This document shows positions 1 to 8,410 of a stretch of 64,000 bases of DNA, in pieces. Origin of the DNA: Halovulum sp039180525 (GTDB taxonomy: Bacteria; Pseudomonadota; Alphaproteobacteria; Rhodobacterales; Rhodobacteraceae). The translations under genes were made by a program, and so were the position numbers. Location: NCBI GenBank assembly GCA_039180525.1, contig JBCDDF010000014.1, forward strand, positions 1 to 64,000, given 5' to 3'. Within the stretch, counting starts at the first letter, position 1. The number at the start of each line of letters is the position of its first letter. The notes below the pieces were generated by a model that had not been told where the DNA came from, made no database searches, and was given only the letters and a program-made list of their open reading frames with translations.

Positions 1-430
1 AACGCCCCCATTCGGCCCTCGGGAACGTTCCGCCAGTCGAATTCGCAGTAAAGATGAGGATGGAAAATCGGGCCACATAGGCCCATCAATGTAACCGAAG
101 GACTCCCCGATCCGCTGGAGGGAACTTGGGGCTCAGGTCAATGCCACTCGATATACAAGCGGGCATGAGGCACTTTCAAACTATCTAATGGGTTTATATG
201 ATGGATTGGGATGCTAGGAGTCTAGTATAAGGTTTTTAGGTGGGTATTTAAGTGATTTGTTTGCTACCAGTATGTTTTTTCGAATACATTTCGACGAGCA
301 CTTTTAAGGCTGATGTCAAAAATGATGATGTGATTTAGACTGATTTTTTTACGCTGTAGTGTTTGTGTTGGATGGTGTTACATGCATGTCTTTTGAATCT
401 CTCGGTATTGATTTCAAAATCAAGCACCGC
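1..430. other. AT-rich gene-free stretch at the window edge
   Basis: This stretch is visibly richer in A and T than the rest of the window, especially between about 180 and 420. I see no convincing coding frame, tRNA or perfect repeat in it. It borders a phage-gene remnant and a secretion-gene fragment, so it is probably part of a decayed, horizontally acquired patch. That interpretation is inference from base composition and neighbours. Confidence 0.4.
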
Positions 431-820
431 CTAGTCTACCTCCACTTTGCGCCCACCAAACCCTGCAGTCACTAAGGCCGCCAAGTCTAGTGCCAAACCC
501 GCCTCCATCCCCACAAGCGCCCCCGCAACTGAAGCATGCGGCCGGCCAGCCACAATACGGGCCGCTAGGACCGCGCCAGCCTCGGGATCAGCGGCGGAGA
601 GATAGGCCACCAGATCGTCCGGGCGGGTCGTGTTCACGTCGGCCAGCTTATCCGTGTCTTGCAGCGACAGTGTAAACACATGCCGGCCCAGGGTCAGGGA
701 GACCGGGGTGCCGTCCAGGCGCGGCAGGTCGGGGTTCGGTTCGTCCAGCAGCGCCTGGGCGGCCCAAAGCCGGGCGCGGGCCATGGCGGCGCCCAGGGCC
801 GCGTCGCGTTCGGCGGCCAC
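431..820 (-). pseudogene. fragment resembling type II secretion protein GspK
   Basis: The 129-residue frame (GTG start at 820) contains a stretch, LSLQDTDKLADVNTTRPDDL, that resembles the region of GspK minor pseudopilins following the membrane anchor (pattern D-x-N-T-x-P-x-x-L). An Arg/Ala-rich helix precedes it. GspK proteins are normally about 300 residues and begin with a prepilin-type transmembrane segment; none is encoded here, and no other gsp gene is in the window. The frame stays open upstream past the GTG into the neighbouring phage gene, which suggests the true 5' end was lost at a recombination junction near 840-860. Assignment is by motif only; an unrelated small protein is possible. 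Confidence 0.45.
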
Positions 821-837
821 GGTCAGGGCGCGCAGGC

Positions 838-1104
838 TCAGCCGGGTTTGCAGTGGCCATCCTGCACCGGGCCGATGGGAAGCGTGAGTATGTGGTCCGG
901 GTCGGGAATGAAGATCGTCACCCGGACCGTTTGCCTCAGCAACGCGATCTGAGCGAACTGTTCGAGTTCGGCCGCGGCCGTCTTGCCGATCACTTGGATC
1001 GCTTCATCCTCGTCGTCCGCATCCGCGCGCAGGTGGACTTTGACTGCGTCAAGGTCGAACGGCCACGCCGCACTGAGCGCGGTGCGGTGAACACGCGTCT
1101 TCAT
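838..1104 (-). pseudogene. truncated phage head-tail connector (gp6/phiE125 gp8-like)
   Basis: The 88-residue product begins with a short tail and then a segment of the form L-D-x-V-K-x-H-L-R-A-D-x-D-D-E-D, followed by an alpha-helical stretch. This is the usual N-terminus of phage gp6-like head-tail connector proteins, which join capsid portal and tail. Family members usually run to roughly 100-190 residues; here the frame stops soon after the first domain, where GspK-like sequence begins in another frame. Its start overlaps the end of the next upstream frame by four bases (ATGA), a typical phage arrangement. It is probably a prophage or gene-transfer-agent remnant and not functional. Confidence 0.5.
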
Positions 1105-1304
1105 GCCGTTGCCTCACCCTCGTTGATATAACGCTGGAATGCCGCCTGATCGTGACGGCTCATGGCTTCGAAGCATGCGAGCGCCCAAGCCTTGGTCTCG
1201 GCGCGGGAGACGGAGGCAGCCCAGCTTCGCGCGCAGGCCAGCAGCGATGGCGAGGGGGATGTGATCGTCGCAGCCGAGGCCAACGCAGCGCGCACGGCTT
1301 CCAC
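1101..1304 (-). CDS. uncharacterised short frame upstream of the connector remnant
   Basis: An open frame ends with ...FQRYINEGEATA and overlaps the connector start by four bases, which argues that at least its 3' part was once translated with that gene. I chose the GTG at 1304, giving 67 residues; a TTG at 1337 is also possible. No clear ribosome binding site distinguishes them. The frame continues upstream into antisense of the ABC ATPase gene, so the longer version is not credible. I do not recognise the family. It may be the tail of a phage structural gene. Confidence 0.25.
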   Translation of the reverse strand: MEAVRAALASAATITSPSPSLLACARSWAASVSRAETKAWALACFEAMSRHDQAAFQRYINEGEATA

Positions 1305-1473
1305 GTTAACTTCACGAGGGTGGGACGCCTCTGTCAATTCTGCTGGGTTATCAATGCACCCCTTGTCCTGGGCAAGACACTTTAAGGCATTGTTATTGAA
1401 TGATTGCCGGACCACCCTTGGGCGTGCACTCCCTGCGCGGGACTTCCGCGCGCATCCAGCCGGTGCCGCGCGC

Positions 1474-3279
1474 CTAGTCCTCCAACACCAGGTGTCCGGG
1501 CGCCACTTCGCGGTAGCGCGATGGCTGCACCTTATGGTCCAGCGGAAAAACCGGTGAGGGGATCGGGGTGAAATCCAGATCACCCTCCAGCTTGCGCGTG
1601 CTTGGGTCGGCGACGGGCACCGCGGACAACAGCGTTTTCGTATAGGGATGCTGCGGATCCTCCATCACCGCCGCACGCGGGCCGATTTCCACGATACGGC
1701 CCAAATACATCACAGCTGTCCGGTGCGAGACGCGCTCGACCACCGCCATGTCGTGGCTGATGAACAGGATCGAAATCCCCAGATCGGCCTGCAACTCGAT
1801 CAGCAGGTTCAGAACCTGCGCCTGGACAGACACATCCAGCGCCGACACCGCTTCGTCGGCGACGATCAGCTTGGGGTTCAGCGCCAGCGCGCGCGCGATC
1901 GCCACCCGCTGGCGTTGCCCGCCCGACAATTCGTGCGGATAGCGCTTGAGGAAATCGCGCGGCAGATGCACCCGGTCGAACAGCGCCGCGACACGGTCGT
2001 CGACCTCCGCCCCATGGGCCAGGCCGTAATTCCAGATCGACTCCGCCACCTGTTCGCGCAGGCGCATGCGCGGATTGAGCGACGCGAAGGGATCCTGAAA
2101 CACCATCTGCATATCGCGCCGGGCGCGGCGCAGCGCGCGCTCGCCCATGGCGATCACGTCTTGCCCGCCCAGCAGGATCTGGCCCGACTGCGGCTCCACC
2201 AGGCGCAGGATCGACCGCCCGGTCGAGGATTTGCCGCAGCCCGATTCGCCCACCAGCGACAGCGTCTCGCCCACGCGCAGGTCGAAGGATACGTCCTCGA
2301 CCGCGTGCACCCGCGCCACCGTGCGCCTGAGCAGCCCGCCCTTGACGTCGAACCGCGTCGTCAGGTTGCGCACGTCCAGCAGCACATCCTCGCCCGGCGG
2401 TTTTGCGGGGCGAAGCTCTTCGTCCGAACCGACGATGCGCATCGGCTCCGGCAGTGGCTTGCCGCGCATCTCGCCCAGTTTCGGCACCGCCGACAGAAGC
2501 GCGCGGGTATAGGGGTGCTCGGGCGCGTCGAAGATCTTTTCGACGGGCCCCTCTTCGACCTTCGTGCCGCGATACATGACCACCACCCGGTCCGCCATCT
2601 GTGCCACGACCGCCATGTCATGGGTGATGAACAGCACCGCCGTCCCGGTCTCCCGCTTCAGGCGGTTGATCAGGGCCAGGATCTCCGCCTGGATGGTCAC
2701 ATCCAGCGCCGTGGTGGGTTCGTCGGCGATCAGCAGCCGCGGCTCACAGGCCAGGGCCATGGCGATCACCACGCGCTGGCGCATGCCGCCCGACAACTCA
2801 TGCGGGAACTGATCCAGGCGCTTGTCGGGGTCGGGGATGCGCACCCGCTTCATGAGTTCCAGCGCCTGCGCCCGCGCCGCCTTGCGTGACAGGCGTTTGT
2901 GCACGCGCAGGCCCTCGGTCAGCTGTCGCCCGACGGTGAAGACCGGGTTGAGCGAGGTCATCGGCTCTTGGAAGATCATGCCGATTTCGTTGCCGCGGAT
3001 CGTGCGCATCAGGCTAGGCGCGGCCCCGGCCAGATCCATCGCGCCGGCGTCGCGGCGGAAGGTCAGCTGCCCGTTGGTGATCTGCCCGCCGCCGAACTCC
3101 ACCAGCCGGATCAGCGACAGCGACGAAACCGATTTGCCGGATCCCGATTCGCCGACGATGCAGACGGTCTCTCCTGCCGAGACCGAGAACGACACGTCCT
3201 CCACCCCGACAACCGTGCCTTCGGAGGTTTCGAACTCCACCCGCAGTTTTTCGATGGAGACAAGAGGGCTATCGAGCAT
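1474..3279 (-). CDS. ABC transporter dual ATP-binding protein (dipeptide/glutathione type)
   Basis: This 601-residue protein fuses the two ATPases that power peptide-type (Dpp/Opp/Gsi) importers. Domain 1 has Walker A at residues 43-50 (GESGSGKS), signature LSGGM at 162-166 and Walker B near 182-188. Domain 2 has Walker A at 344-351, LSGGQ at 451-455 and Walker B near 471-476. Each domain ends in an oligopeptide-type C-terminal extension containing HPYTxxLLSAVP, as in GsiA. No permease or solute-binding gene is adjacent: upstream lies the divergent D-lactate dehydrogenase and downstream the phage/GspK debris. It may have lost its partners or serve permeases encoded elsewhere. Family assignment is firm; substrate is unknown. 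Confidence 0.9.
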   Translation of the reverse strand: MLDSPLVSIEKLRVEFETSEGTVVGVEDVSFSVSAGETVCIVGESGSGKSVSSLSLIRLVEFGGGQITNGQLTFRRDAGAMDLAGAAPSLMRTIRGNEIGMIFQEPMTSLNPVFTVGRQLTEGLRVHKRLSRKAARAQALELMKRVRIPDPDKRLDQFPHELSGGMRQRVVIAMALACEPRLLIADEPTTALDVTIQAEILALINRLKRETGTAVLFITHDMAVVAQMADRVVVMYRGTKVEEGPVEKIFDAPEHPYTRALLSAVPKLGEMRGKPLPEPMRIVGSDEELRPAKPPGEDVLLDVRNLTTRFDVKGGLLRRTVARVHAVEDVSFDLRVGETLSLVGESGCGKSSTGRSILRLVEPQSGQILLGGQDVIAMGERALRRARRDMQMVFQDPFASLNPRMRLREQVAESIWNYGLAHGAEVDDRVAALFDRVHLPRDFLKRYPHELSGGQRQRVAIARALALNPKLIVADEAVSALDVSVQAQVLNLLIELQADLGISILFISHDMAVVERVSHRTAVMYLGRIVEIGPRAAVMEDPQHPYTKTLLSAVPVADPSTRKLEGDLDFTPIPSPVFPLDHKVQPSRYREVAPGHLVLED

Positions 3280-3386
3280 TGGGGGTGTCCGTGGTCGCGT
3301 CGCCGAATGCTATCGGTCTGGGCCGGTCAGGTCAAAGCCAAGCGACCGCATGGGCGGCGGTAAATTCACGTGATAAACGTCATGAC

Positions 3387-5072
3387 ATGAACCAAGCCGA
3401 TTTGATCATCGCCCTCAAACGTGCCGCAGGCCCCCGCAACGTCATCACCGCGCCGCGGCGGATGGCGCGATTTCTCAAGGGGTTCCGATCTGGCGGCGGC
3501 AACGCCGTGGCGGTGGTGCGCCCGGGCACGCTGGTGGAGATGTGGCGCGCTTTGGAGGCCTGTGTTGCTGCCGATGCCATCGTGATCCTCCAGGCGGCCA
3601 ACACCGGGCTGACCGAAGGCTCCACGCCCAAGGGCGACTATGACCGGCCGGCGGTGGTGATCAGCACGACGCGGATGGATCAGATCCAGCTTTTGCGCGA
3701 CGGCAAACAGGTTCTGGGATTTCCGGGCGCAACGCTGTTTGCGCTAGAGAAATTGCTGAAGCCTCTCGGACGCCAGCCCCATTCGGTGATCGGGTCGTCC
3801 TGCATCGGCGCATCGATCATGGGCGGAGTGTGCAACAACTCAGGCGGCGCGCTGATCGAACGCGGGCCGTCCTATACCGAACTGGCGCTTTATGCCCAGA
3901 TCACCGCCGAGGGGCGCCTGGAGTTGGTCAACCATCTGGGCATCCGGCTGGGGGATGCGCCCGAGGAGATCCTGGGCAATCTGCAGGCCGGGCGCTATGG
4001 GCCGGAAGCGGTTGAGGACAGCAACAAGAAAGCGTCCGACACCGAATACCACCGCCGCGTACGCGAGATCGACGCCCCCTCCCCCGCTCGGTTCAACGCC
4101 GACAAGCGCCGGCTTCACGAGGCCAGCGGCTGCGCGGGAAAGCTGGCGGTGTTCGCGGTGCGGCTGGACACCTATCCGCTGCCGGGGACTGAGAAGACTT
4201 TCTACATCGGCACGACGGATACCGGCGTGCTGGGCCGGCTTCGGCGCCGGATGCTGGCGGAGGGTACGCATCTGCCGGTGTCGGCCGAGTACATGCATGC
4301 CGAAACCTTCGACATCGCCCGGGACTACGGCAAGGACACGGTGGTGATGATCGACAAGCTGGGCACCGACCGGCTGCCGACATTCTTCGCCCTGAAGGGC
4401 GCGATCGATGCCTGGGCCGCAGGACTTCCGTTCGTGCCCACGGCACTGACCGACCGTGTGATGCAGGGTCTGGCGCGGGTCTGGCCCGGCATTTTGCCGG
4501 CGCGGATGCGCGACTATCGCGGCCGTTTCCCGCACCATCTGATCCTGAAGATGCGCGATGACGGCATCGCCGAGGCGGAGGCGTTTCTGGAAGCGTTCTT
4601 CGCCGAGGAAGACGGCGCCTATTTCGCCTGCACCCCGCGCGAGGCCAAGATCGCGGGGCTGCACCGGTTCGCCGCCGCCGGGGCTGCGGTGCGTTATCAG
4701 GCGATCCATGCCGCGGAAGTCGAGGATATCCTGGCGCTGGACATCGCGCTGCGCCGCGACGACCGCGACTGGTTCGAAACCCTGCCGCCGGAGATCGAGC
4801 AGCATTTGGTGCACAAGCTTTATTACGGCCACTTCTTCTGCCACGTCCTGCATCAGGACTACATCGTGAAAAAGGGCACCGACGCCGCAGCGCTGAAGGC
4901 GCAGATGCTGGAGATCCTGGACGCGCGCGGGGCCGAGTACCCGGCGGAGCATAATGTCGGGCATCTCTACGCCGCCAAGCCGGATCTGGCCGCGTTCTAC
5001 AAGTCCATCGACCCGACCAACAGCCTGAACCCGGGGCTGGGAAAGACGTCCCGGGCGAAGGGGTATGCCTGA
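3387..5072 (+). CDS. dld: quinone-dependent D-lactate dehydrogenase
   Basis: This 561-residue flavoprotein oxidises D-lactate to pyruvate and passes electrons to membrane quinone. It closely follows the E. coli Dld pattern, including ANTGLTEGSTPKG in the FAD-binding domain, SSCIGASIMGGVCNNSGG and a C-terminal HNVGHLY segment. Length matches the family (about 570). I chose the ATG at 3387 because the protein then starts with a normal Dld N-terminus; the longer frame from 3279 adds 36 residues unlike the family. It is divergent from the ABC ATPase gene. Next to a hydroxyacid dehydrogenase and sugar-acid enzymes, it could take up D-lactate arising from aldolase or methylglyoxal routes. Confidence 0.93.
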   Translation: MNQADLIIALKRAAGPRNVITAPRRMARFLKGFRSGGGNAVAVVRPGTLVEMWRALEACVAADAIVILQAANTGLTEGSTPKGDYDRPAVVISTTRMDQIQLLRDGKQVLGFPGATLFALEKLLKPLGRQPHSVIGSSCIGASIMGGVCNNSGGALIERGPSYTELALYAQITAEGRLELVNHLGIRLGDAPEEILGNLQAGRYGPEAVEDSNKKASDTEYHRRVREIDAPSPARFNADKRRLHEASGCAGKLAVFAVRLDTYPLPGTEKTFYIGTTDTGVLGRLRRRMLAEGTHLPVSAEYMHAETFDIARDYGKDTVVMIDKLGTDRLPTFFALKGAIDAWAAGLPFVPTALTDRVMQGLARVWPGILPARMRDYRGRFPHHLILKMRDDGIAEAEAFLEAFFAEEDGAYFACTPREAKIAGLHRFAAAGAAVRYQAIHAAEVEDILALDIALRRDDRDWFETLPPEIEQHLVHKLYYGHFFCHVLHQDYIVKKGTDAAALKAQMLEILDARGAEYPAEHNVGHLYAAKPDLAAFYKSIDPTNSLNPGLGKTSRAKGYA

Positions 5073-5080
5073 GGCGTGTT

Positions 5081-5112
5081 GCCTCCGGCGGGAGTATTTG
5101 GGGAACAAAGAG
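5081..5112 (+). repeat. dispersed GCCTCCGGCGGG element, copy 1
   Basis: The segment starts GCCTCCGGCGGGAGTATTTG and continues GGGAACAAAG. It lies 8 bases after the dld stop codon. Similar elements occur at 17484-17516 (minus), 24943-24975, 55693-55717 (minus, partial) and 63653-63685, always in intergenic DNA just behind genes. Copy 1 is immediately followed by the hairpin repeat at 5127-5149. Function is unknown; I infer a family of structured intergenic repeats typical of this bacterial group. Confidence 0.7.
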
Positions 5113-5277
5113 TGAGCCCCGTCTCGGAAACGCTCCAGTGGAGCGTTTCAGGGGCGAACGGGCGGAGCCCTGTCCCCGTCTCGGAAACGCGTCCCGGGTT
5201 CGACCTACAAACGCTCCCCCGGAGCGTCTGCCTGACGGCCTCACCGTTTCAGGGGCGAACGGGCGGAGCCCCCCGGG
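5113..5277 (+). repeat. tandem hairpin repeat units (CGTTTC-AGGGGCGAACGGGCGGAGCC)
   Basis: Unit 1 has a perfect 10-bp inverted repeat, GAAACGCTCC (5127-5136) and GGAGCGTTTC (5140-5149), around the loop AGT, then AGGGGCGAACGGGCGGAGCC. Unit 2 starts with the same CGTCTCGGAAACG (from about 5178). It carries an inserted segment with its own small hairpin ACGCTCC-CCC-GGAGCGT (5211-5227) before ending CGTTTC-AGGGGCGAACGGGCGGAGCC. The same architecture, inverted, is present at 55590-55690 with different but still complementary stem bases. It lies between convergent genes dld and the hydroxyacid dehydrogenase, so transcription termination is a possible role. Confidence 0.7.
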
Positions 5278-5281
5278 GGCG

Positions 5282-6193
5282 TCAGTTTACCGGAGTCAGG
5301 AGCGGGGTGCCCGCAAAGAACGCCTTTATGTTGTCGCGTTGAAGCGCGCCCATGGCCTGGCGGGTTTCGATGGTGGCAGACGCCTGGTGCGGTTGTAGCA
5401 GCACGTTGTCGAGCGTGGCGAAGCGCGGGTCGGCATCGGGTTCGCTGGCGAAGACGTCGAGGGCTGCGGCCTTGATCCTGCGGGCTTGCAGGGCCGAGAT
5501 AAGCGCCGCCTCGTCCACGGTGGTGCCGCGCGAGACGTTGACCAGCGTGCCGTTCGGCCCCAGCGCGGCGATGACATCTGACGACACCAGGCCCTCGGTC
5601 GCCGGCCCGCCCGAGAGGGCGACGATGGCGTAGTCGACCGCGTCGGCCAGTTCCGCCGGGTCAGCGTGATACGTCCAGCCTTCGGGCACGTCCTTGGGGG
5701 CGCGGGCGTAGTAGTGGATGGGCATCGAAAACGCCACCAGCCGGTCGGCGATGGCGCGCCCGATCCGGCCCAGTCCGATGATGCCGGCGCGTTTGCCCGA
5801 CACTTTCGACAGCAGCGGAAACTCACCCTTCGCCGCCCAATCTCCGCTGCGCACCCAGGCGTCGGCGGCCGGGATCGCCCGGCTGACGGCGATCAGCATG
5901 CCGACGGCCAGATCGGCCACGTCATCGGTCAGCACGTCGGGCGTGTTGGTCACCCGCACGCCCCGCGCCGTGGCCGCCGCCACGTCGATGGCGTCATAGC
6001 CCACGCCGAAATTCGCGATCAGGCCCAGATCGGGCAGCGCGTCCATCTCTGCCGCGCCGAAGGGCGCATGACCCTTGAAGGCGACCGCGCGGATGCCCGG
6101 GCCCGGTGTAGTGACCGGGGTGAAGGCGGCCTCCAGCCCGGCGCGATCCCATTCGGGATAATCGCCCACCGTCAGTATCCTGGGTTTGTCCAT
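5282..6193 (-). CDS. D-isomer-specific 2-hydroxyacid dehydrogenase
   Basis: This 303-residue protein has the two-domain layout of NAD(P)-dependent 2-hydroxyacid dehydrogenases such as glyoxylate/hydroxypyruvate reductase. The nucleotide-binding motif GLGRIGRAIADRL lies near residues 140-152. The catalytic Arg is in LVNVSRGTTVDE, a Glu in ASEPDADPRF and a His in the LQPHQASAT segment near the C-terminus. It would interconvert a 2-oxoacid and a D-2-hydroxyacid in the cytoplasm. It is divergent from the mandelate-racemase-family gene across a 100-bp gap containing a GGTATACC palindrome, suggesting shared control in sugar-acid metabolism. Exact substrate cannot be read from sequence. Confidence 0.88.
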   Translation of the reverse strand: MDKPRILTVGDYPEWDRAGLEAAFTPVTTPGPGIRAVAFKGHAPFGAAEMDALPDLGLIANFGVGYDAIDVAAATARGVRVTNTPDVLTDDVADLAVGMLIAVSRAIPAADAWVRSGDWAAKGEFPLLSKVSGKRAGIIGLGRIGRAIADRLVAFSMPIHYYARAPKDVPEGWTYHADPAELADAVDYAIVALSGGPATEGLVSSDVIAALGPNGTLVNVSRGTTVDEAALISALQARRIKAAALDVFASEPDADPRFATLDNVLLQPHQASATIETRQAMGALQRDNIKAFFAGTPLLTPVN

Positions 6194-6224
6194 TGCTGCC
6201 CCTCTTCGCTGGTCATGCGCATAT

Positions 6225-6240
6225 GCCGTGGTATACCGGC
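6225..6240. promoter_or_regulatory. candidate GntR-type operator (GGTATACC palindrome)
   Basis: The perfect 8-bp palindrome GGTATACC (6230-6237), flanked as TGGTATACCG, lies between two divergent genes for hydroxyacid and sugar-acid enzymes. GntR/FadR-family regulators of hexuronate and sugar-acid genes in proteobacteria recognise operators centred on TGGTATACCA. The match and position are seen; the regulator is inferred and no GntR gene is in the window. Confidence 0.4.
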
Positions 6241-6294
6241 GCGACGCTAGCGCGGGCGCACCGGCTTGCCCAGACCCGCAACACGGAGGGAGAG

Positions 6295-7395
6295 ATGCAG
6301 GCGCAGGATCGCATCGCCTCGGTCGAGGCGACGCTGTACGCCGTGCCGTTGGCCGAAGTTCTTACCGATGCCAAACATGGCGATCACACGCATTTCGACC
6401 TGATCACCGTGACCGTTCGGCTGGCCGACGGCACCGAGGGCACAGGCTATACCTATACCGGCGGGCGCGGCGGGCGGGCGATCCTGGCGCTGATCGAACA
6501 CGATCTGGGGCCGCTGGTGGTCGGCGAGGACGGGTCCGACATCGCCGCGCGCTTCGATCAGATGCACTGGCACATCCACTATGTCGGGCGCGGCGGTATC
6601 GCCTCTTTCGGGCTGTCGGCCATCGACATCGCGCTGTGGGACATCCGGGGCAAACGCCATGGCCAGCCGCTTTGGCAGATGGCCGGCGGCGCGGCGCGCG
6701 ATTGCGCCGCCTATGCCGGCGGCATCGATCTGAACTTTCCCCTGCCCAAGCTGTTGCACAGCATCGAGGGCTATCTGGCACGCGGCTTCGACGGGGTGAA
6801 GATCAAGATCGGCCAACCGGAACTCGGCGAGGACGTCACGCGCGCGGGGGCCGTGCGCGAACTGATCGGGCCGGACCGGGCCTTTATGGTGGACGCCAAT
6901 TACGCGCTGAGCGTCGAACAGGCCATCGCCGCCGCCCGCGCTTTTGCGCCGCTGGATCTGATGTGGTTCGAGGAACCCATCGACCCCGACGATTTCGAAG
7001 GCTACGCAACCATCGCCGACGCCACCGGCATGCCGCTGGCGATGGGCGAGAACCTGCACACGATCCATGAGTTCGACCGCGCGCTGCGGCTGTCGAAACT
7101 CAGCCATATTCAGCCCGACGCCTCCAATTGCGGCGGGATCTCGGGGTGGCTGGCGGTGGCGGCGGCGGCGCGCGCCGCCGGTCTGCCGGTTTCCAGCCAC
7201 GGCATGCAGGAATTGCATGTCAGCCTGGTTTCGGCGCAACCCAATCCCGGCCTGATCGAGGTGCACAGCTTTCCCATAGACGCCTACACGACGCGGCCGC
7301 TGATCTTGCAGAACGCGCGCGCCACCGCCCCGGAGACACCTGGAACCGGGGTGGTGTTCGACGCCGAACTGTTACGCCCGCACCGCGCCGCATGA
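6295..7395 (+). CDS. mandelate racemase/muconate lactonizing family enzyme
   Basis: This 366-residue enolase-superfamily enzyme abstracts a proton alpha to a carboxylate, usually to dehydrate or epimerise a sugar acid. The expected catalytic set is present: K169-I-K171, metal ligands D200, E226 (in WFEEP) and E252 (in MGEN), and general-base H302 (SSHGM). I chose the ATG at 6295 because GGAGGGAGAG lies just upstream; the longer frame has no such site. It is followed 234 bp later by an HpaI-type aldolase, the usual next step after dehydration of an aldonic acid. It could be a dehydratase for a six-carbon sugar acid; the exact substrate is unknown. Confidence 0.88.
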   Translation: MQAQDRIASVEATLYAVPLAEVLTDAKHGDHTHFDLITVTVRLADGTEGTGYTYTGGRGGRAILALIEHDLGPLVVGEDGSDIAARFDQMHWHIHYVGRGGIASFGLSAIDIALWDIRGKRHGQPLWQMAGGAARDCAAYAGGIDLNFPLPKLLHSIEGYLARGFDGVKIKIGQPELGEDVTRAGAVRELIGPDRAFMVDANYALSVEQAIAAARAFAPLDLMWFEEPIDPDDFEGYATIADATGMPLAMGENLHTIHEFDRALRLSKLSHIQPDASNCGGISGWLAVAAAARAAGLPVSSHGMQELHVSLVSAQPNPGLIEVHSFPIDAYTTRPLILQNARATAPETPGTGVVFDAELLRPHRAA

Positions 7396-7629
7396 GCACG
7401 CGGAGGGCTCTGACACTGGGCACGATCCCGCTGCTGGGGCGAGAGGCGCGGGCCAAGCGTGGCCGAACCGCGCCGCACCCAGACCGGTCGGCGGGCCGGG
7501 CGCCCGCGGCGCGCCACGGCACGACACCGGCGGCGGCCGCTGTTGCGGCGGCGGGGGTGCCGGGGTATGGCGCGCCCGACCGGTGTCGAAACGCGACCAA
7601 ATGCCGGCGACGGAAGAGGAGAGCGAGCC

Positions 7630-8388
7630 ATGACCCCAAACGCATTCAAGCGCGGCATGAAGGCCGGCGAGGCGCAGATCGGGCTTTGGATCTCGCTGTG
7701 TTCTGGGTTCGCGGCCGATATCGTGGCCGACATCGGCTATGACTGGCTGCTGCTGGACATGGAACATGCACCGAACGAACTTCCCACGGTTTTGCAACAA
7801 TTACAGTCGGTTCGAGCCTATAGCTCGACCGCTCTTGTGCGGCCGATGTGGAACGATTTCGTGCTGGTAAAGCGGCTGATGGATATCGGCGCCCCGGGGT
7901 TGCTGTTTCCCATGGTCCAGAACGCCGAGGAGGCCGCCGCCGCCGTCGCCGCCTGCCGCTACCCGCCCAAGGGGATCCGTGGGGTGTCGAACACCCAACG
8001 CGGCAACCGATACGGGCGCGACCCGCAGTATTTCGAGCAGGTCGAGGAAGAGACCTGCATCCTGGTGCAGGTGGAGACCAAGGACGCGCTGGAGCGGGTG
8101 GAGGAAATCGCGGCCGTTGAGGGTGTCGACGGCGTCTTTTTCGGCCCCGCAGACATCGCCGCCAGCCTGGGGCTGATGAACAAGCTGACCGACGATGCGC
8201 TTTGGCGGGTGATCTTCGACGCGGCCGACAAGGTGAAGGCTTTGGGCAAACCCTGCGGCACGCTGGTCGGCAACGCCGAGTTGACCAAGCGGGTGCTGGA
8301 CGAGGGTTTTCTGTTCGTCGCCGTCGGCAGCGATCACAGCCTGCTGGCGCGCGGGGCCGAGGCGCTGCTGGCGCGATCGCGGGGCTGA
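7630..8388 (+). CDS. HpaI/HpcH-family 2-oxo acid aldolase
   Basis: This 252-residue class II aldolase would split a 2-keto-3-deoxy acid into pyruvate and an aldehyde. Family motifs are visible: LLLDMEHAPNE at residues 41-51 with the acid/base His46, an Arg in VRPMWND, QVETKDALE carrying a metal-binding Glu, and GPADIAASLGL with the metal-binding Asp. The ATG at 7630 is preceded by GGAAGAGGAG. Known members act on 4-hydroxy-2-oxoheptanedioate or 2-keto-3-deoxy-L-rhamnonate. Following a mandelate-racemase-family dehydratase, a sugar-acid role is more likely than aromatic degradation. D-lactate or hydroxyacid dehydrogenases nearby could handle the products. Confidence 0.88.
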   Translation: MTPNAFKRGMKAGEAQIGLWISLCSGFAADIVADIGYDWLLLDMEHAPNELPTVLQQLQSVRAYSSTALVRPMWNDFVLVKRLMDIGAPGLLFPMVQNAEEAAAAVAACRYPPKGIRGVSNTQRGNRYGRDPQYFEQVEEETCILVQVETKDALERVEEIAAVEGVDGVFFGPADIAASLGLMNKLTDDALWRVIFDAADKVKALGKPCGTLVGNAELTKRVLDEGFLFVAVGSDHSLLARGAEALLARSRG

Positions 8389-8410
8389 TCCGCGGCGCTT
8401 TCGGCAACGA

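Noticed and set aside
1305..1583. Extension of the short phage-like frame upstream into the ABC ATPase gene
   Set aside because: The upstream part lies inside the ATPase coding end in another frame and is Arg/Trp-rich shadow sequence.
7392..7742. Frame starting ATGAGC at the end of the mandelate-racemase-family gene and running into the aldolase gene
   Set aside because: It is Arg/Pro/Gly-rich without any recognisable motif and overlaps a clear aldolase gene in another frame; typical high-GC shadow.
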